NCBI GenBank assembly: GCA_965200885.1
Contig: OZ241737.1
Coordinates: 3,038,001-3,102,000, forward strand
From: MPNP01 sp026710155
GTDB lineage: Bacteria > Pseudomonadota > Alphaproteobacteria > Rhodobacterales > Rhodobacteraceae
Reading direction: 5' to 3'
Length of the DNA: 64,000 nucleotides
Every line of letters begins with the position of its first letter. Within the stretch, counting starts at the first letter, position 1. The notes beneath the pieces were generated by a model, which saw only the letters and a program-made list of their open reading frames with translations, was not told the origin of the DNA and ran no database searches. Below are positions 9,147 through 19,528 of the stretch, piece by piece. Position numbers and translations under genes: made by a program.

Positions 9147-10769
9147 TCATTCATACAACTTATTGTATAAGTCTTCGAACAAGCTCCTAACAAATTCAAG
9201 CACTTCATTGTCATTTCTTAGAAGTTCAAGTACCGCCTTCTGGTAATTCTCATAATTTTTGAATTCCAAAGCTTCTGAAATTAAATTTAGTGCGTTTGAT
9301 TCACGTATAGAACATTTAGTCAAAATTGCTTCCCAGTCTTCATCTTTCACAGCTTCATCAAGTTCATGCTTTCTGGCTTCAAGGATTTCTGGTGCATTGT
9401 TATTCATCTCTATTACTCGACCAGATAGAAGTTCGTCATCTTTCGGAATTTGTTCAATTAACCTCTTCCTAGCCGTCTTCAAAGCAATTTTTTTGCTTAA
9501 TCGTTCGGTATTATCTCTTATGGCATTAATACCCTTATTTTTAGCCTTAAGGATCAATTCGGACTCATTCCCTCCAATTACTTTTACCTGTTGTACTGCA
9601 ATTTTTTCAATGATTTTAGGGTGGTAGTATATTGCTTCAATTGAGTAAAATGGTACAGCATAGATTCCCCCTGCACGTTTCTTCAGAATTACCTCCTTTT
9701 CATAGCCGTCTCCATCAATAATTCCAAATGTACTTAGCCAGTTAAAACCTTCTAACGAACGCCCACCTTTTACTGCATGCTCCACATCGTGACAGCTACC
9801 CTTTGGAATCACTGACACCATCGGAAAAATTAAACTATAGAGGGGTTTATCCAAACTGCTTTCTGTACCTTCCACAAATAATATTTTCCTCCTTGCCCCA
9901 AGAAGATCCCGCTTCAGAGCCTCATCTATTTTTTCATCCACAGCAAGCTCGTCTGCATCCCAAGCATTCACATCTGGACCATTGAAACTGCATGAACGGA
10001 GAATTAGGGCTCGTGCATCATTTACCCCCAAGGGAAGATCATGATCATGGGTCGAAACAACAAAACCGCAATCTGATCGTCTCTCAAACAACTTAACAAG
10101 CAATGGTGTAATTATGGAACGATGCAGATGCCTTTCAGGTTCATCAATTAGAAAAAGTGTACCAGAATCAGCAGTTAAGACGCTGCCTGCAAGGAGTAGG
10201 GCACTTCGTTCGCCATCAGATAATTCTGCAGCACTGTACAAAGACCCTCCGTTCTTACTTGTCTTACTTGCCATCAATCTCTCGTTTTTGTGAATACTGA
10301 TCTTAATCGGTATATTGGAATAATGTAGCAATTCATTGATAACGGAGATGGGTGGCTCTTCTGCTTTTGCAGTTTTTCCGGCATTGGCTAAATCATCATT
10401 GTCAACTAAGTCCGAGATTTTCCGTGCCCGGATATTATGTGCATCAATAAGATCGTAGATCGTCATACTAGCTCGTGCCTCTCCATAGTCATCCATATAG
10501 CGTGATGTTTGCCTAGTATCGGTACTTTTGATGTTCTGCTCTGTTTGTACTTTGCTTGAGGGTGTCATGTCCACTGCTGCAGATCTCATCCAGGTTTGAC
10601 GATGAGCCATTATTCTTCTTGTCACACTTTGATTTTGTTTGGCGAAGTGAAGCATTAGGCTTGACTTTCCAGTACCATTTGCACCAAGAACAAACAATAT
10701 TTCTCCAATACTTAAATTTTGTTGTCGATTTTTTTGGTTTACAGTTGGTAATTCGAGGTTGAATGTCAT
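9147..10769 (-). CDS. AAA ATPase fused to DUF4435 (TOPRIM-like) domain, merged PARIS-like defence protein
   Basis: A 540-residue protein starting at the ATG at 10769, which has GGTGGAG just upstream. The N-terminal half is an ABC/AAA15-type ATPase: Walker A GANGTGKSS (29-37), signature LSDGERS (183-189), Walker B LFLIDEPE (205-212) and the STHDHD switch (239-244). The C-terminal ~240 residues are DUF4435 with TOPRIM-type acidic residues: E300 in FVEGTE and D352/D354 in IIDGDGY. This is the layout of AriA plus AriB of PARIS, which senses phage anti-restriction proteins and triggers abortive infection, here in one chain. It sits next to an intact type I system. The PARIS assignment is by architecture; a generic OLD-like nuclease is the alternative. 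Confidence 0.78.
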   Translation of the reverse strand: MTFNLELPTVNQKNRQQNLSIGEILFVLGANGTGKSSLMLHFAKQNQSVTRRIMAHRQTWMRSAAVDMTPSSKVQTEQNIKSTDTRQTSRYMDDYGEARASMTIYDLIDAHNIRARKISDLVDNDDLANAGKTAKAEEPPISVINELLHYSNIPIKISIHKNERLMASKTSKNGGSLYSAAELSDGERSALLLAGSVLTADSGTLFLIDEPERHLHRSIITPLLVKLFERRSDCGFVVSTHDHDLPLGVNDARALILRSCSFNGPDVNAWDADELAVDEKIDEALKRDLLGARRKILFVEGTESSLDKPLYSLIFPMVSVIPKGSCHDVEHAVKGGRSLEGFNWLSTFGIIDGDGYEKEVILKKRAGGIYAVPFYSIEAIYYHPKIIEKIAVQQVKVIGGNESELILKAKNKGINAIRDNTERLSKKIALKTARKRLIEQIPKDDELLSGRVIEMNNNAPEILEARKHELDEAVKDEDWEAILTKCSIRESNALNLISEALEFKNYENYQKAVLELLRNDNEVLEFVRSLFEDLYNKLYE

Positions 10770-11018
10770 GACTCCACCTATTGTTTTCATTGCTTACTTA
10801 TTGGCTAGAGGTAAGTAACGCTCAAGGAAAATCAATATAACGTGATATTGAATCTCAAATGCAATAGAGCAATAATTAGATTGCCCACTTGACACAGAAT
10901 TTCATATCCCCTCACCAAGATATATATCATCGTTGAATTGATCTGCTCTAGACTAGAAACTGAAAGGCATCGCTCAATGTTCATATGGGTATCAATACTT
11001 TTTTCAAAAGAGGCTAGA

Positions 11019-14006
11019 TCAGGCATCCAGTCGGACTTCGCGCATAGCCCGGTTGAAAAAATGGTGCGTCACCTTGTCACGTATTTCCCGGTCGGAAAGT
11101 ATGATGTTCTGCATTTCGTTGGCACTTTGGAACATCCTGATCGATCTCCTGAAAAAAGCCTTTTCGAATGCCGGATACACAACATCTGGGGGATTTTTGC
11201 GCAACATTTCGGATAGGTCGTCATCCAGAATGTCCTGGTTGACCTGCTCCAGACGAACCATGTCGGCCTCGGTAAACCGGGTGCCGTGCCGTTCGTTGAA
11301 AGCCTTCACGATTTGGGATAACTCCTCCTTTTCCTCCTCCGTGTATGATTTTGCACCAAAGGAGGTAATGGCGGCAAGTTCACTGGTATCGCCGGCCTGC
11401 AGGGAGGCACTCCCCTCTTCCTTCTTGTCCACCCTGAATGCCTTTAGATCAAGCATGTCCTCCGTCACCTCGATGTCGGGTGGCAACTCGCGGTTTGGCA
11501 ACAGGCGGGAAAGCCAGGCTCCATAGCATGCCAGCTTCTCAAGGTCCGTGTCTTCAAGCTGGACAACCTGGGCAATGAAGGTATAGAAACGTTCAAAGCT
11601 CCTGAGAAGTTGGCGGAATTCCTCCTGCCGTCCCTCGTCATCGTCGGTCTTAAACCTGGCAACCGCCATCTTTACAAGTCCCTCCAGACGCGGCCGGGCG
11701 GATTCACCAAACGGACGTCCGAACCAGATCCGGGCAAAGCAATCCATCTCTGCCCTGTCAAGATAACCAAACCCATAAAGCTTCCTTTCCAGGTCATATA
11801 TCTGGTTGGGATCCGACAACGCCTCGATGGTGGTGGTTTCATGGTATGGACGAAAGGCTTCCTGGATTTCCTCGATGGTATTCTGGAAGTCAAGGATGAA
11901 GGTACGTTTATTGCCGGGGCAAGTCCTGTTCAACCGGGAAAGCGTCTGTACCGCCTGGAGTCCGGCTAGTTTCCGGTCAACATACATGGCGCAAAGCTTG
12001 GGCTGGTCAAAGCCCGTCTGGTATTTCTCGGCCACGATCAGTATGTGATAGGTGTCGGAATAAGGCGATCCATCAGGTTTGACACCATCGAAGCGACCGG
12101 GAAGTTCAGTTGCAGAAAAACCGTTTAGTTTTACCTCAGTGACCCGCTTTCCACTCATGTCCAGTTCGCCTGAGAAGGCAACAAGTGCCTTCAGGTCATC
12201 ATAACCCTGGTCCCTTAAGTAATCCTTAACCCTAAGGAAGTAACTGAGTGCGTGTTCACGGCTCTGGGTAATGATCATCGCTTTCGCCTGTCCTTTCAAC
12301 TGGCTCATGACATGGCGACGGTAATGCTCGACGATGATCTCGACCTTCTGGCCGATGGCAGTCGGGTGCAGGCTGGCGTATCTGGCGACCTTGCGTGCCC
12401 CGCGCCCCTTGAACAGTTCGGGATCGTCCGTAATCGCCTTCTCCATTTTGTAGTAGGCCTCATATGTCATGCAGTTCTGGAGCACATCGAGTATGAAATT
12501 CTCCTCGATGGCCTGACGCATGGAGTAGAGGTGGAACGGCTGGGGAAGCCCATCCTCACCCTGCTGTCCAAAACGTTCTAGGGTGACATTGCGCGGTGTA
12601 GCGGTAAATGCGAAATAACTGATATTTAGCTGTGGCCCGCGTGACTTCTGGTACTCGGCGATCAGGTTCTCGATGTTATCGCTTGATCTGGCCTCGCGAG
12701 TCAGGGCGTCCACCATTGACTGGGCAGACCTGCCCGATTGCGAGGAATGTGCCTCGTCAACAATGACGGCAAAGGTACGGCCTTTCTGTCCGGACAGAGC
12801 AGCCAAATGATCGGTCGAGAACTTCTGGATAGTGGTGACGATGATGCGCTTGCCCTTTGCAATGGCCACCTTCAACTGGCGGGATGTACCGTCAATCCTT
12901 TCCACGACTCCACTGGTCTGCTCGAATTGTGATACCTTTTCCTGGAGCTGCCTGTCAAGCACGACCCGGTCGGTGACAATGATCGCTGTGTTGAAAACCG
13001 GTTTTTCACCGGCATCATGCAAATTGATTGCATGGTGGGCCAGCCAGCCGATGGTGTTTGACTTTCCGGATCCCGCCGAATGCTGGATCAGGTAGTTGGA
13101 TCCGGTGCCGTTTTTCCTGGCATGTCCCATGATCCTGTGTACTGCATCAAGTTGATGGAAGCGGGGAAAAATCATTGTCTGATCATTGCCCTTGGTTTCC
13201 AGATGCATAAACTGTCCGATCACGTCGAGGAGAACCGAACGGGACAGGATCGCTTTACCCCATGGGCCCGCCTTGTAGAGATAGGCAATGCGGTGCTCGT
13301 CCTGGACATCCTCGTTGCCGGCTCCCCCGTCACGTCCCCGGTTGAAGGGCAGGAAACGGGTCTTCTCGTTTATGAGGCATGTTGTCATCGAGACATTGTC
13401 CTCGTCGAGGGCAAAGTGGACGAGTGCCCCCCGTTTGAAGGTCAGTAGGGGTTCCCCGGCAGGAGATCGTTCGGTGCGATACTGTTTTTCGGCATGGCGA
13501 AAAGTTGTATTGGTCAGGAGGTTCTTGATTTCCATCGTGATGACAGGCAGTCCATTCAGAAATAGAACGAGATCAAGGCGGTTGCCGTGCTTCGAGCTGT
13601 ATTCAACCTCTTGCATAACCGAAAGGATGTTCGACTGGTACTCTTCAACCCGTTGGGGTTCCAACTGGCTAGCCGGGCGAAAATAACAAAGTCTGAACTT
13701 GAAACCAGGCACGATCTTGATACCCCCACGTAGCACGTCAAGCAGGCCGCGTGTCTTAAGTGCTCTTTCCAGCTGCTTGAAAAAAGTGTCTTCGGCAGAG
13801 GTTCCGTAATGTACAACGAATTTCTTCCACGAAACCTTTTGCATGTCCTGAACGAAACGCAGTGCGAGATCCTTGTCCATCGCGAGAACTCGGTCATAGT
13901 CTGTCTTGGGGTCCCGGTGCACATACCCTTCGCACTTCTCAAGTTCTCGTACGATATGCTCCTGCAGTGTTTTTTCCTTGTGCAGGTTGTGGGCTGAATC
14001 CGTCAT
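11019..14006 (-). CDS. hsdR: type I restriction enzyme R subunit (HsdR)
   Basis: About 995 residues from the ATG at 14006, preferred because of the GGAGG upstream. The N-terminal nuclease domain shows the D-ExK pattern (LDLVLFL ... ITMEIKN, ~167-185). The SF2 translocase motor has Walker A HSAGSGKSNT (~310), DEAH in VIVDEAHSSQSG (~415) and motif III FTATP. A C-terminal helical region binds the methylase. HsdR cuts unmodified DNA after translocation, in complex with HsdM2S. It is last in the hsdM-hsdS-hsdR operon, 46 bases after hsdS. No defect is seen, so the system looks functional. Confidence 0.95.
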   Translation of the reverse strand: MTDSAHNLHKEKTLQEHIVRELEKCEGYVHRDPKTDYDRVLAMDKDLALRFVQDMQKVSWKKFVVHYGTSAEDTFFKQLERALKTRGLLDVLRGGIKIVPGFKFRLCYFRPASQLEPQRVEEYQSNILSVMQEVEYSSKHGNRLDLVLFLNGLPVITMEIKNLLTNTTFRHAEKQYRTERSPAGEPLLTFKRGALVHFALDEDNVSMTTCLINEKTRFLPFNRGRDGGAGNEDVQDEHRIAYLYKAGPWGKAILSRSVLLDVIGQFMHLETKGNDQTMIFPRFHQLDAVHRIMGHARKNGTGSNYLIQHSAGSGKSNTIGWLAHHAINLHDAGEKPVFNTAIIVTDRVVLDRQLQEKVSQFEQTSGVVERIDGTSRQLKVAIAKGKRIIVTTIQKFSTDHLAALSGQKGRTFAVIVDEAHSSQSGRSAQSMVDALTREARSSDNIENLIAEYQKSRGPQLNISYFAFTATPRNVTLERFGQQGEDGLPQPFHLYSMRQAIEENFILDVLQNCMTYEAYYKMEKAITDDPELFKGRGARKVARYASLHPTAIGQKVEIIVEHYRRHVMSQLKGQAKAMIITQSREHALSYFLRVKDYLRDQGYDDLKALVAFSGELDMSGKRVTEVKLNGFSATELPGRFDGVKPDGSPYSDTYHILIVAEKYQTGFDQPKLCAMYVDRKLAGLQAVQTLSRLNRTCPGNKRTFILDFQNTIEEIQEAFRPYHETTTIEALSDPNQIYDLERKLYGFGYLDRAEMDCFARIWFGRPFGESARPRLEGLVKMAVARFKTDDDEGRQEEFRQLLRSFERFYTFIAQVVQLEDTDLEKLACYGAWLSRLLPNRELPPDIEVTEDMLDLKAFRVDKKEEGSASLQAGDTSELAAITSFGAKSYTEEEKEELSQIVKAFNERHGTRFTEADMVRLEQVNQDILDDDLSEMLRKNPPDVVYPAFEKAFFRRSIRMFQSANEMQNIILSDREIRDKVTHHFFNRAMREVRLDA

Positions 14007-14052
14007 GGTACGATCCTCCTGGCCTGAAACAATGAGAAAGTGGCCAGATACT

Positions 14053-15414
14053 TCATGCTTCCATCTCCTTCTTGATCTGATCCAGGTGACGATCCGTCCG
14101 CCCATTCTTTTTCCAAGTCGTCACATCGATCTGGCTGGTGACAGCTGCGGTGATCAGGACTGATCGAAACTCGCTAAGGAGAGTAATTGATTGTTGTGTT
14201 TTTTCGATCAGTTGGTCGATGCGATAAGTCTCGCGGTCGAGAAAATCGGCAATGGTTTTCTGGATAGTGATTGAGGGTAGAGATATGAAGGCGTTCTTCA
14301 TAGCGTATAGGCCAATTCCGAAACGGGTGACGCCATTGGCTGCAAGTTTGAATTGATCATTTAGCGGATCAGACCTACCAAGCCAAGCAAAGAATCCTCC
14401 ATCCAATGCCTTGTAAGGTTTGATTATAGCAAGATGATATCCGCATAGAACATCAGACATGCTTTCGGTTACCAATGCAGGTATACCAATATCATCCCAA
14501 CTTTCACTATCCTTTGTAATAAGAACTTGACCGCTTTTCAGTTGGAAACGCCTGATTTCGGCCGTCGTTGCCGATCCTTGCATAAAGTGGAGGTCTGGTG
14601 TGATGCGCTCATTATAATAGACATCAGTGTAATTACAAAGCCGAACTGGTTTTTCCCCCTCTGAAATTATTTTGTCTACGTTGCTGTTACAAATATCAGC
14701 AAAGAACTTGATCTTCTGTAATTTCCAACCGCTAGGAATTTCTCGATAGACTTGACAAACTTTCTCAGTTACTTGGCTTGCCTCACCACTTCCTTCAGGA
14801 GTCTGGTGATCTCGTTTTCTGTCTGGATCATCAGGATCAAGCCCCCTTGTGACGGTATGAGTAATGAGTGCCTTACGCTTTTCGGTCAACAGTTCAATCA
14901 ACCGTTGCTTTTTCTTGATCACCTGGTCGATACAGTCAGTCTCGCGGTCGAGAAAGTCGGCAATGGCCTTCTGGGTATCGAGGTCCGGTAGGTCGATTCT
15001 CATAGATAGAAAAGTATCTGGATACAAGCGCAGTCGTGAATCGATTATCCCCTTTGACTGTGCTTTAAATACCGAATGCATGTGTGGTGAACGCAAGTGG
15101 TGGTGAATGAAGCGCCTGTCAGCATAGAGAGGGTTTATTCGATAAACTGCATATGCTGGACTAACAATGCCATCGTATTCGGACACGCCATACGCACCCT
15201 TCCACGCTAACATGTAATTCATCACGAAGTCCCCAGCATAAACCCTACGGTATCCTTCTAAAGACTCGGCACGACTTTTTGCACTATCTTTGTCAAAAGC
15301 CTCGGATCGTGGTTTCACTCCAAAGTATTCTGAGACTGACAAGAGCGTCTCTTGACCTGTGGTCGAGAACTCAATCCGCTCAGGCATAAAGTACTTGAAA
15401 CGCCTATGGTTCAC
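14053..15414 (-). CDS. hsdS: type I restriction specificity subunit (HsdS)
   Basis: A 453-residue protein with two target-recognition halves, each followed by a conserved helical spacer: QKAIADFLDRETDCIDQVI (~167-185) and QKTIADFLDRETYRIDQLI (~400-418). This internal duplication is diagnostic of HsdS, which reads the two halves of a bipartite site. Its start codon overlaps the hsdM stop (ATGA, 15411-15414), implying coupled translation. Full length and intact. Confidence 0.94.
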   Translation of the reverse strand: MNHRRFKYFMPERIEFSTTGQETLLSVSEYFGVKPRSEAFDKDSAKSRAESLEGYRRVYAGDFVMNYMLAWKGAYGVSEYDGIVSPAYAVYRINPLYADRRFIHHHLRSPHMHSVFKAQSKGIIDSRLRLYPDTFLSMRIDLPDLDTQKAIADFLDRETDCIDQVIKKKQRLIELLTEKRKALITHTVTRGLDPDDPDRKRDHQTPEGSGEASQVTEKVCQVYREIPSGWKLQKIKFFADICNSNVDKIISEGEKPVRLCNYTDVYYNERITPDLHFMQGSATTAEIRRFQLKSGQVLITKDSESWDDIGIPALVTESMSDVLCGYHLAIIKPYKALDGGFFAWLGRSDPLNDQFKLAANGVTRFGIGLYAMKNAFISLPSITIQKTIADFLDRETYRIDQLIEKTQQSITLLSEFRSVLITAAVTSQIDVTTWKKNGRTDRHLDQIKKEMEA

Positions 15415-17435
15415 CCCACCACCTCCTTAAGTAGCCCTGCAATCTCCATTTCGAGCTCCTGCAGTTCAGCGTCAATCTCTTCAAGTGGGCGAGGTGGTAG
15501 GTACTTGTAGAAATAGCGGTTGAAATTGATCTCGTAACCAACCCGCCCAACCTCGTGATCACGGACATCCGTGAAACTCTCATCGACCCAAGCATCAGGG
15601 ACAAAAGGCAGGACCTCACGCTTCATGTAGTCCCGCCAGTCCTCATTCAATGGCACACGCTCGTGGTCTCGCAGTTCAGGGTCTGGTTCCGACTTGCCAT
15701 CCTTCCCCAAACAGATGTCGGCCGTCTCATCCCGTTCTGAGAGTGCGGCAAGGATCGCCTTCCTAACAGGTGGCTTGATCTGCTGCCCACTGGCTTTGAG
15801 AGCTCTGTCCATAATTTTCGCAAAAACATCCCGCTTGGTAAACAGTTTGCCCCCGATGGTCCGAAGGGTCTCCTTGATGGCGATCCTGTCGGCCTCATCC
15901 AAGTGTACATAAGCCTTCTGGTCATTCAATCGGGCAAGCCGTTCGCCATCAACCTGAAAATTCAGCCTCAGAGGGCGTTGGACCCGGATCTTACGGTAAC
16001 CGAAATCAGTGGTGTCGAAGATTCGGGATACATTGTCTTCTTCGTTCTCCCACTCCTCGCCATTTAGGAAACCTGCATAAATGCGCACGATTTCAGCACG
16101 TGCCTCATCGGGGATTTCACGCCGTTTACTGCCCAGCGATTTGCGCATGGCTTTCCAGAAACGTTCTCCTCCGGCATCAATCAACTGCACCTTCCCTTGT
16201 CGTTCTGAGGGCTTGCGGTTGGTCAGGAGCCAGACATAGGTCTGGATGCCTGTATTGTAGAAAAGGTCTGTCGGCAAGGCAACTATAGCCTCGACCCAGT
16301 CGTTTTCCAAAACCCAGCGACGGATTTCACTCTCACCCGATCCAGCGTCGCCCGTGAAAAGAGGTGATCCGTTCATCACAATACCAATGCGCGATCCAGC
16401 TTCGTCGTCACGCATCTTCGAGATCATGTGCTGCAGGAAGAGAAGCTGGCCATCCGAGATACGTGGTAGCCCTGCCCCGAAACGTCCATCCAATCCCTGG
16501 TTTTCTACCTCGGCCTTGATAGGTCCCTGGTATTTTTTCCAGTCTACACCGTAGGGTGGATTCGAGAGGATGTAGTGGAATGTCTTGTCTATGTGAGCAT
16601 CTTGGATAAGGGTGTTGCCGAATGCGATTTGTTCGGGATCATGCCCGGTAACTAGCATGTCGGACTTGCAGATACCGAATGACTCGCCGTTGAGTTCCTG
16701 CCCAAACAATTCAACGCGAATTGCCTCGTTGAAATTCTTCAGGGCTTCTTCGGCCAATGCCAGCATTCCTCCTGTTCCACAAGCGGGATCATAGATTTGG
16801 CGGATGATGCCCCGTCCGGTTAATTTGGCATCGTCTTTTGCGATGAGCAGATCCACTATGAGACGGATTACCTCGCGGGGCGTGAAGTGTTCTCCTGCCG
16901 TCTCATTCGAGATTTCGGAAAAACGGCGGATCATTTCCTCGAAGAGGTAACCCATTTCGAGATTGGAAATGCTGTCGGGATGAAGGTCAATCTCGGTAAA
17001 ACGCTCGAACACATTCCAGAGAATGCCTCCATCGTTAAGACGCTTGAGCTGATCTGTAAAAAGAAACTTGTCGAGGAAGATGTCACAGACATTGTCCGAG
17101 AATTTCGTGATGTAGTCCACCAAGTTGTCATGAAGTTGGTGGGGATCCTGGCCACGCAATGTTTCGAAGGTAAAGCGAGACAGGTTGTAGACATTGATGT
17201 TGTCCCCGACTGCTTCATAAAGGATCAAATCGCGTGTGGCATCGTCTACTCCATCAGGTAGCTTTTCAGCAGTGACAAGAACATCATCCTTTGAACCTTC
17301 CAGGATGCAGTCGAGACGACGCAGTACAACAAACGGGAGGATCACCTTGCCGTATTCGGATTGCTTGAAGTCACCACGCAGGATTTCGGCGATCGACCAG
17401 ACAAAACCGCTCAGGTCTTTAATATCCGTTGTCAT
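15411..17435 (-). CDS. hsdM: type I DNA methyltransferase subunit (HsdM)
   Basis: A 674-residue N6-adenine methyltransferase. The SAM-binding motif DPACGTGGM (~217-225) and the catalytic NPPYG (~292-296) are present, after an N-terminal helical domain that starts with SGFVWSIAEILRGDFKQSEYGKVILPF, typical of HsdM. It is longer than the usual ~500 residues because of a C-terminal extension (~480-674) seen in a subset of HsdM proteins. It is the first gene of the operon and methylates host sites recognised by HsdS. Confidence 0.95.
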   Translation of the reverse strand: MTTDIKDLSGFVWSIAEILRGDFKQSEYGKVILPFVVLRRLDCILEGSKDDVLVTAEKLPDGVDDATRDLILYEAVGDNINVYNLSRFTFETLRGQDPHQLHDNLVDYITKFSDNVCDIFLDKFLFTDQLKRLNDGGILWNVFERFTEIDLHPDSISNLEMGYLFEEMIRRFSEISNETAGEHFTPREVIRLIVDLLIAKDDAKLTGRGIIRQIYDPACGTGGMLALAEEALKNFNEAIRVELFGQELNGESFGICKSDMLVTGHDPEQIAFGNTLIQDAHIDKTFHYILSNPPYGVDWKKYQGPIKAEVENQGLDGRFGAGLPRISDGQLLFLQHMISKMRDDEAGSRIGIVMNGSPLFTGDAGSGESEIRRWVLENDWVEAIVALPTDLFYNTGIQTYVWLLTNRKPSERQGKVQLIDAGGERFWKAMRKSLGSKRREIPDEARAEIVRIYAGFLNGEEWENEEDNVSRIFDTTDFGYRKIRVQRPLRLNFQVDGERLARLNDQKAYVHLDEADRIAIKETLRTIGGKLFTKRDVFAKIMDRALKASGQQIKPPVRKAILAALSERDETADICLGKDGKSEPDPELRDHERVPLNEDWRDYMKREVLPFVPDAWVDESFTDVRDHEVGRVGYEINFNRYFYKYLPPRPLEEIDAELQELEMEIAGLLKEVVG

Positions 17436-17821
17436 CTACTCCTTTTCCTATCCGCGTACCCATTTGACTGTCACTTAATCCTTTGTCATATTTTTCCTGG
17501 GCAATTATTCCTATCCATCTGCACAATGCCCAATATAATATTTAACGTTTCCTGAAAAGGCAAAACCCTCAAGGAGGAATGGGCAGAGAGCCTGTAAACA
17601 AATTGTTACCCAGCCAAAAAAACATGAAAAGGATAGATTAGTTTATGGTTAAATGGAGAATGAAAAAGACAGCCGAGCATACTGATAGTAAAACCTTTTC
17701 AAGAAGTTACTTTTACCAATCTCTCATTTCAAGATATTTGCTCAATATTAAAACCTGCATTATTTTGCATCAATCAACTCCAAAAAATATGTTTGAATTT
17801 AGAATTAAATGAGTACTCAAT
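17436..17821. other. intergenic region upstream of hsdM
   Basis: An AT-rich 386-base gap with no ORF worth calling. It should hold the hsdM promoter (minus strand). No hairpin with a T run and no repeats were recognised. Confidence 0.5.
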
Positions 17822-18139
17822 CTAATAGTCCAGTACTGTCAAAACTAATCCATCCAACTGGTCAGTCACCTTGATTTGGCAGGACAAACGACTGTTTTGA
17901 GTTCTCTCGGCCTCGGTAAAATCCAACATGTCATCCTCAATATCGTTTGGTTCACCAACCAAATCATAACCTTCATCCGCTACAACAACATGGCAGGTGG
18001 CACAAGCCATATTGCCTCCACATTCACCGATGACCCTCGGTACATTGTTGCTGACAGCGGCCTCCATGAGGGTAATGCCTGTTTTTACCTCTGCTGTTAT
18101 TTCCTCTGTTGGAGATATTTTCCATGTGATTTTGGGCAT
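17822..18139 (-). CDS. 2Fe-2S ferredoxin
   Basis: A 105-residue ferredoxin of the adrenodoxin/putidaredoxin type, with the four cluster ligands C40, C46 and C49 (CGGNMACATC) and C87 (RLSCQI). The RLSCQI context and the 5-residue spacing between the first two Cys match ferredoxins that donate electrons to bacterial P450s. It lies 12 bases after the glutamine-synthetase-like gene and close to the P450 gene at 19529, its probable partner. Confidence 0.92.
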   Translation of the reverse strand: MPKITWKISPTEEITAEVKTGITLMEAAVSNNVPRVIGECGGNMACATCHVVVADEGYDLVGEPNDIEDDMLDFTEAERTQNSRLSCQIKVTDQLDGLVLTVLDY

Positions 18140-18151
18140 TTCTGCAAATTC

Positions 18152-19444
18152 CTATATATAAAAGATATAAAAATCCCGGAGTTCTTCCCCCTCAAGATTT
18201 TTGGTTTTCCTAAACTCTTTTTCCTTCATGAATAAAAGGTTGTCCACAATCATTCTACCTACTGCTTTACCAAGTTCCAGGTCATTTTCCAAATCCTTCA
18301 TTGCCCGTCTCAAATCCGGGGCAACCCTGATTTTTGCGTCAGTGTGATCGAAACAATCACCCGTCTCCGCAGGTTGTAACTCGTATCCATTTTCATAACC
18401 TAGTCGGGACGCTTGCAGAACTGCCGCTACTGCGATGTATGGATTGGCCGTGAAATCAGCCATGCGATGCTCTATACGGGCTTTCTCTCCCCCTTCCATG
18501 GAAATCCTGGCTGTAACACCACGGTGATCACCTCCCCAGTTCTGCCAATAACCCGACAAACATCCCTGTTGCAGCCGTGCATATGAGTTGGCCGTGGGTG
18601 CAAGTATTCCTGCCAAACCCTTATGATGGTGCATCAATCCAGCCAGGCATCCCTTGCCAAGATCGTTCAAATTGTCGGGTCCACCTGTCTCACCGTTTGA
18701 AAGGGCATTCTTGCCGACCTTGTCAGAGAAGGAAAAATTGATATGCATGCCTGATCCACCGGCAGAGGGGATGGGTTTTGGCATAAAGGTAAGCAACACT
18801 CCATATTCCAGGGCGATTTCCCTAGCCATGAGGCGAAACAGAAACATGTCGTCAATGGCTTGCAACGCTTCATCATACCTCAGGGTGAATTCAAACTGGG
18901 GGGAATCGTATTCGGCAGTGATCATTTCAAGATGAAAGCCCATTTCATGTGACTTTTCCCATATGGCATTGGTAAATCGAAGCGGATCGGTAAATGCTCC
19001 GGTACCATAAACGACAGCACCCGGGGTTCCGTAGGGAGTTAATTCACCATCCGAACTTTGTGTAAAGGCAAAAGCTTCCATTTCAATACCGACCTTGGGA
19101 TGGAGAGCATGTTTTCTCCAATCTTCAATGGCCCGTTTCAAGGCCGCCCGGCCACATAATTCAAGTGGCTCTCCATGATGATCATATAATTCACCGATAA
19201 CCACCTTGGTCTTCTTTTCCCAACAGTCCCTGATATCCCTTCCCAGATACCTGGCCTCCATGTCAGGAAGACCCTCCATCATCATTGCACCGGGTGCATC
19301 CAAAAGGTCCTTGTCATAATGAACCCCAAAGGTACTTCGGCAGAATCTGGAACAGCCATCCTGGCCGCCCTTGTATTGCAGATACTTCCCTCTGGGAATG
19401 CTTAAATTGTCACAAAACAACAATCTCAAACGAACATCTGACAA
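18152..19444 (-). CDS. glutamine synthetase-like gamma-glutamyl ligase
   Basis: A 430-residue protein of the glutamine synthetase fold. The N-terminal FCDNLSIPRGKYL segment, the ligand-binding MEAFAF (~146) and the SGMHINFSF stretch (~252) are family features, as is YARLQQG...NWGGDHRG near 310-330. Divergent members glutamylate amines other than ammonia (polyamines in PuuA, aniline-type substrates in others). Its place between a ferredoxin and a P450, with an aminotransferase and ureohydrolase in the same block, suggests an amine substrate. Which one is not shown by the sequence. Confidence 0.85.
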   Translation of the reverse strand: MSDVRLRLLFCDNLSIPRGKYLQYKGGQDGCSRFCRSTFGVHYDKDLLDAPGAMMMEGLPDMEARYLGRDIRDCWEKKTKVVIGELYDHHGEPLELCGRAALKRAIEDWRKHALHPKVGIEMEAFAFTQSSDGELTPYGTPGAVVYGTGAFTDPLRFTNAIWEKSHEMGFHLEMITAEYDSPQFEFTLRYDEALQAIDDMFLFRLMAREIALEYGVLLTFMPKPIPSAGGSGMHINFSFSDKVGKNALSNGETGGPDNLNDLGKGCLAGLMHHHKGLAGILAPTANSYARLQQGCLSGYWQNWGGDHRGVTARISMEGGEKARIEHRMADFTANPYIAVAAVLQASRLGYENGYELQPAETGDCFDHTDAKIRVAPDLRRAMKDLENDLELGKAVGRMIVDNLLFMKEKEFRKTKNLEGEELRDFYIFYI

Positions 19445-19528
19445 ATTAATTCACCTCTTCAAATTTGGAGCAAATTTTCTGAATTGTTTCAATTTTCCAA
19501 TAATCAATCAGTTTTTCCTTGGGTTCAA

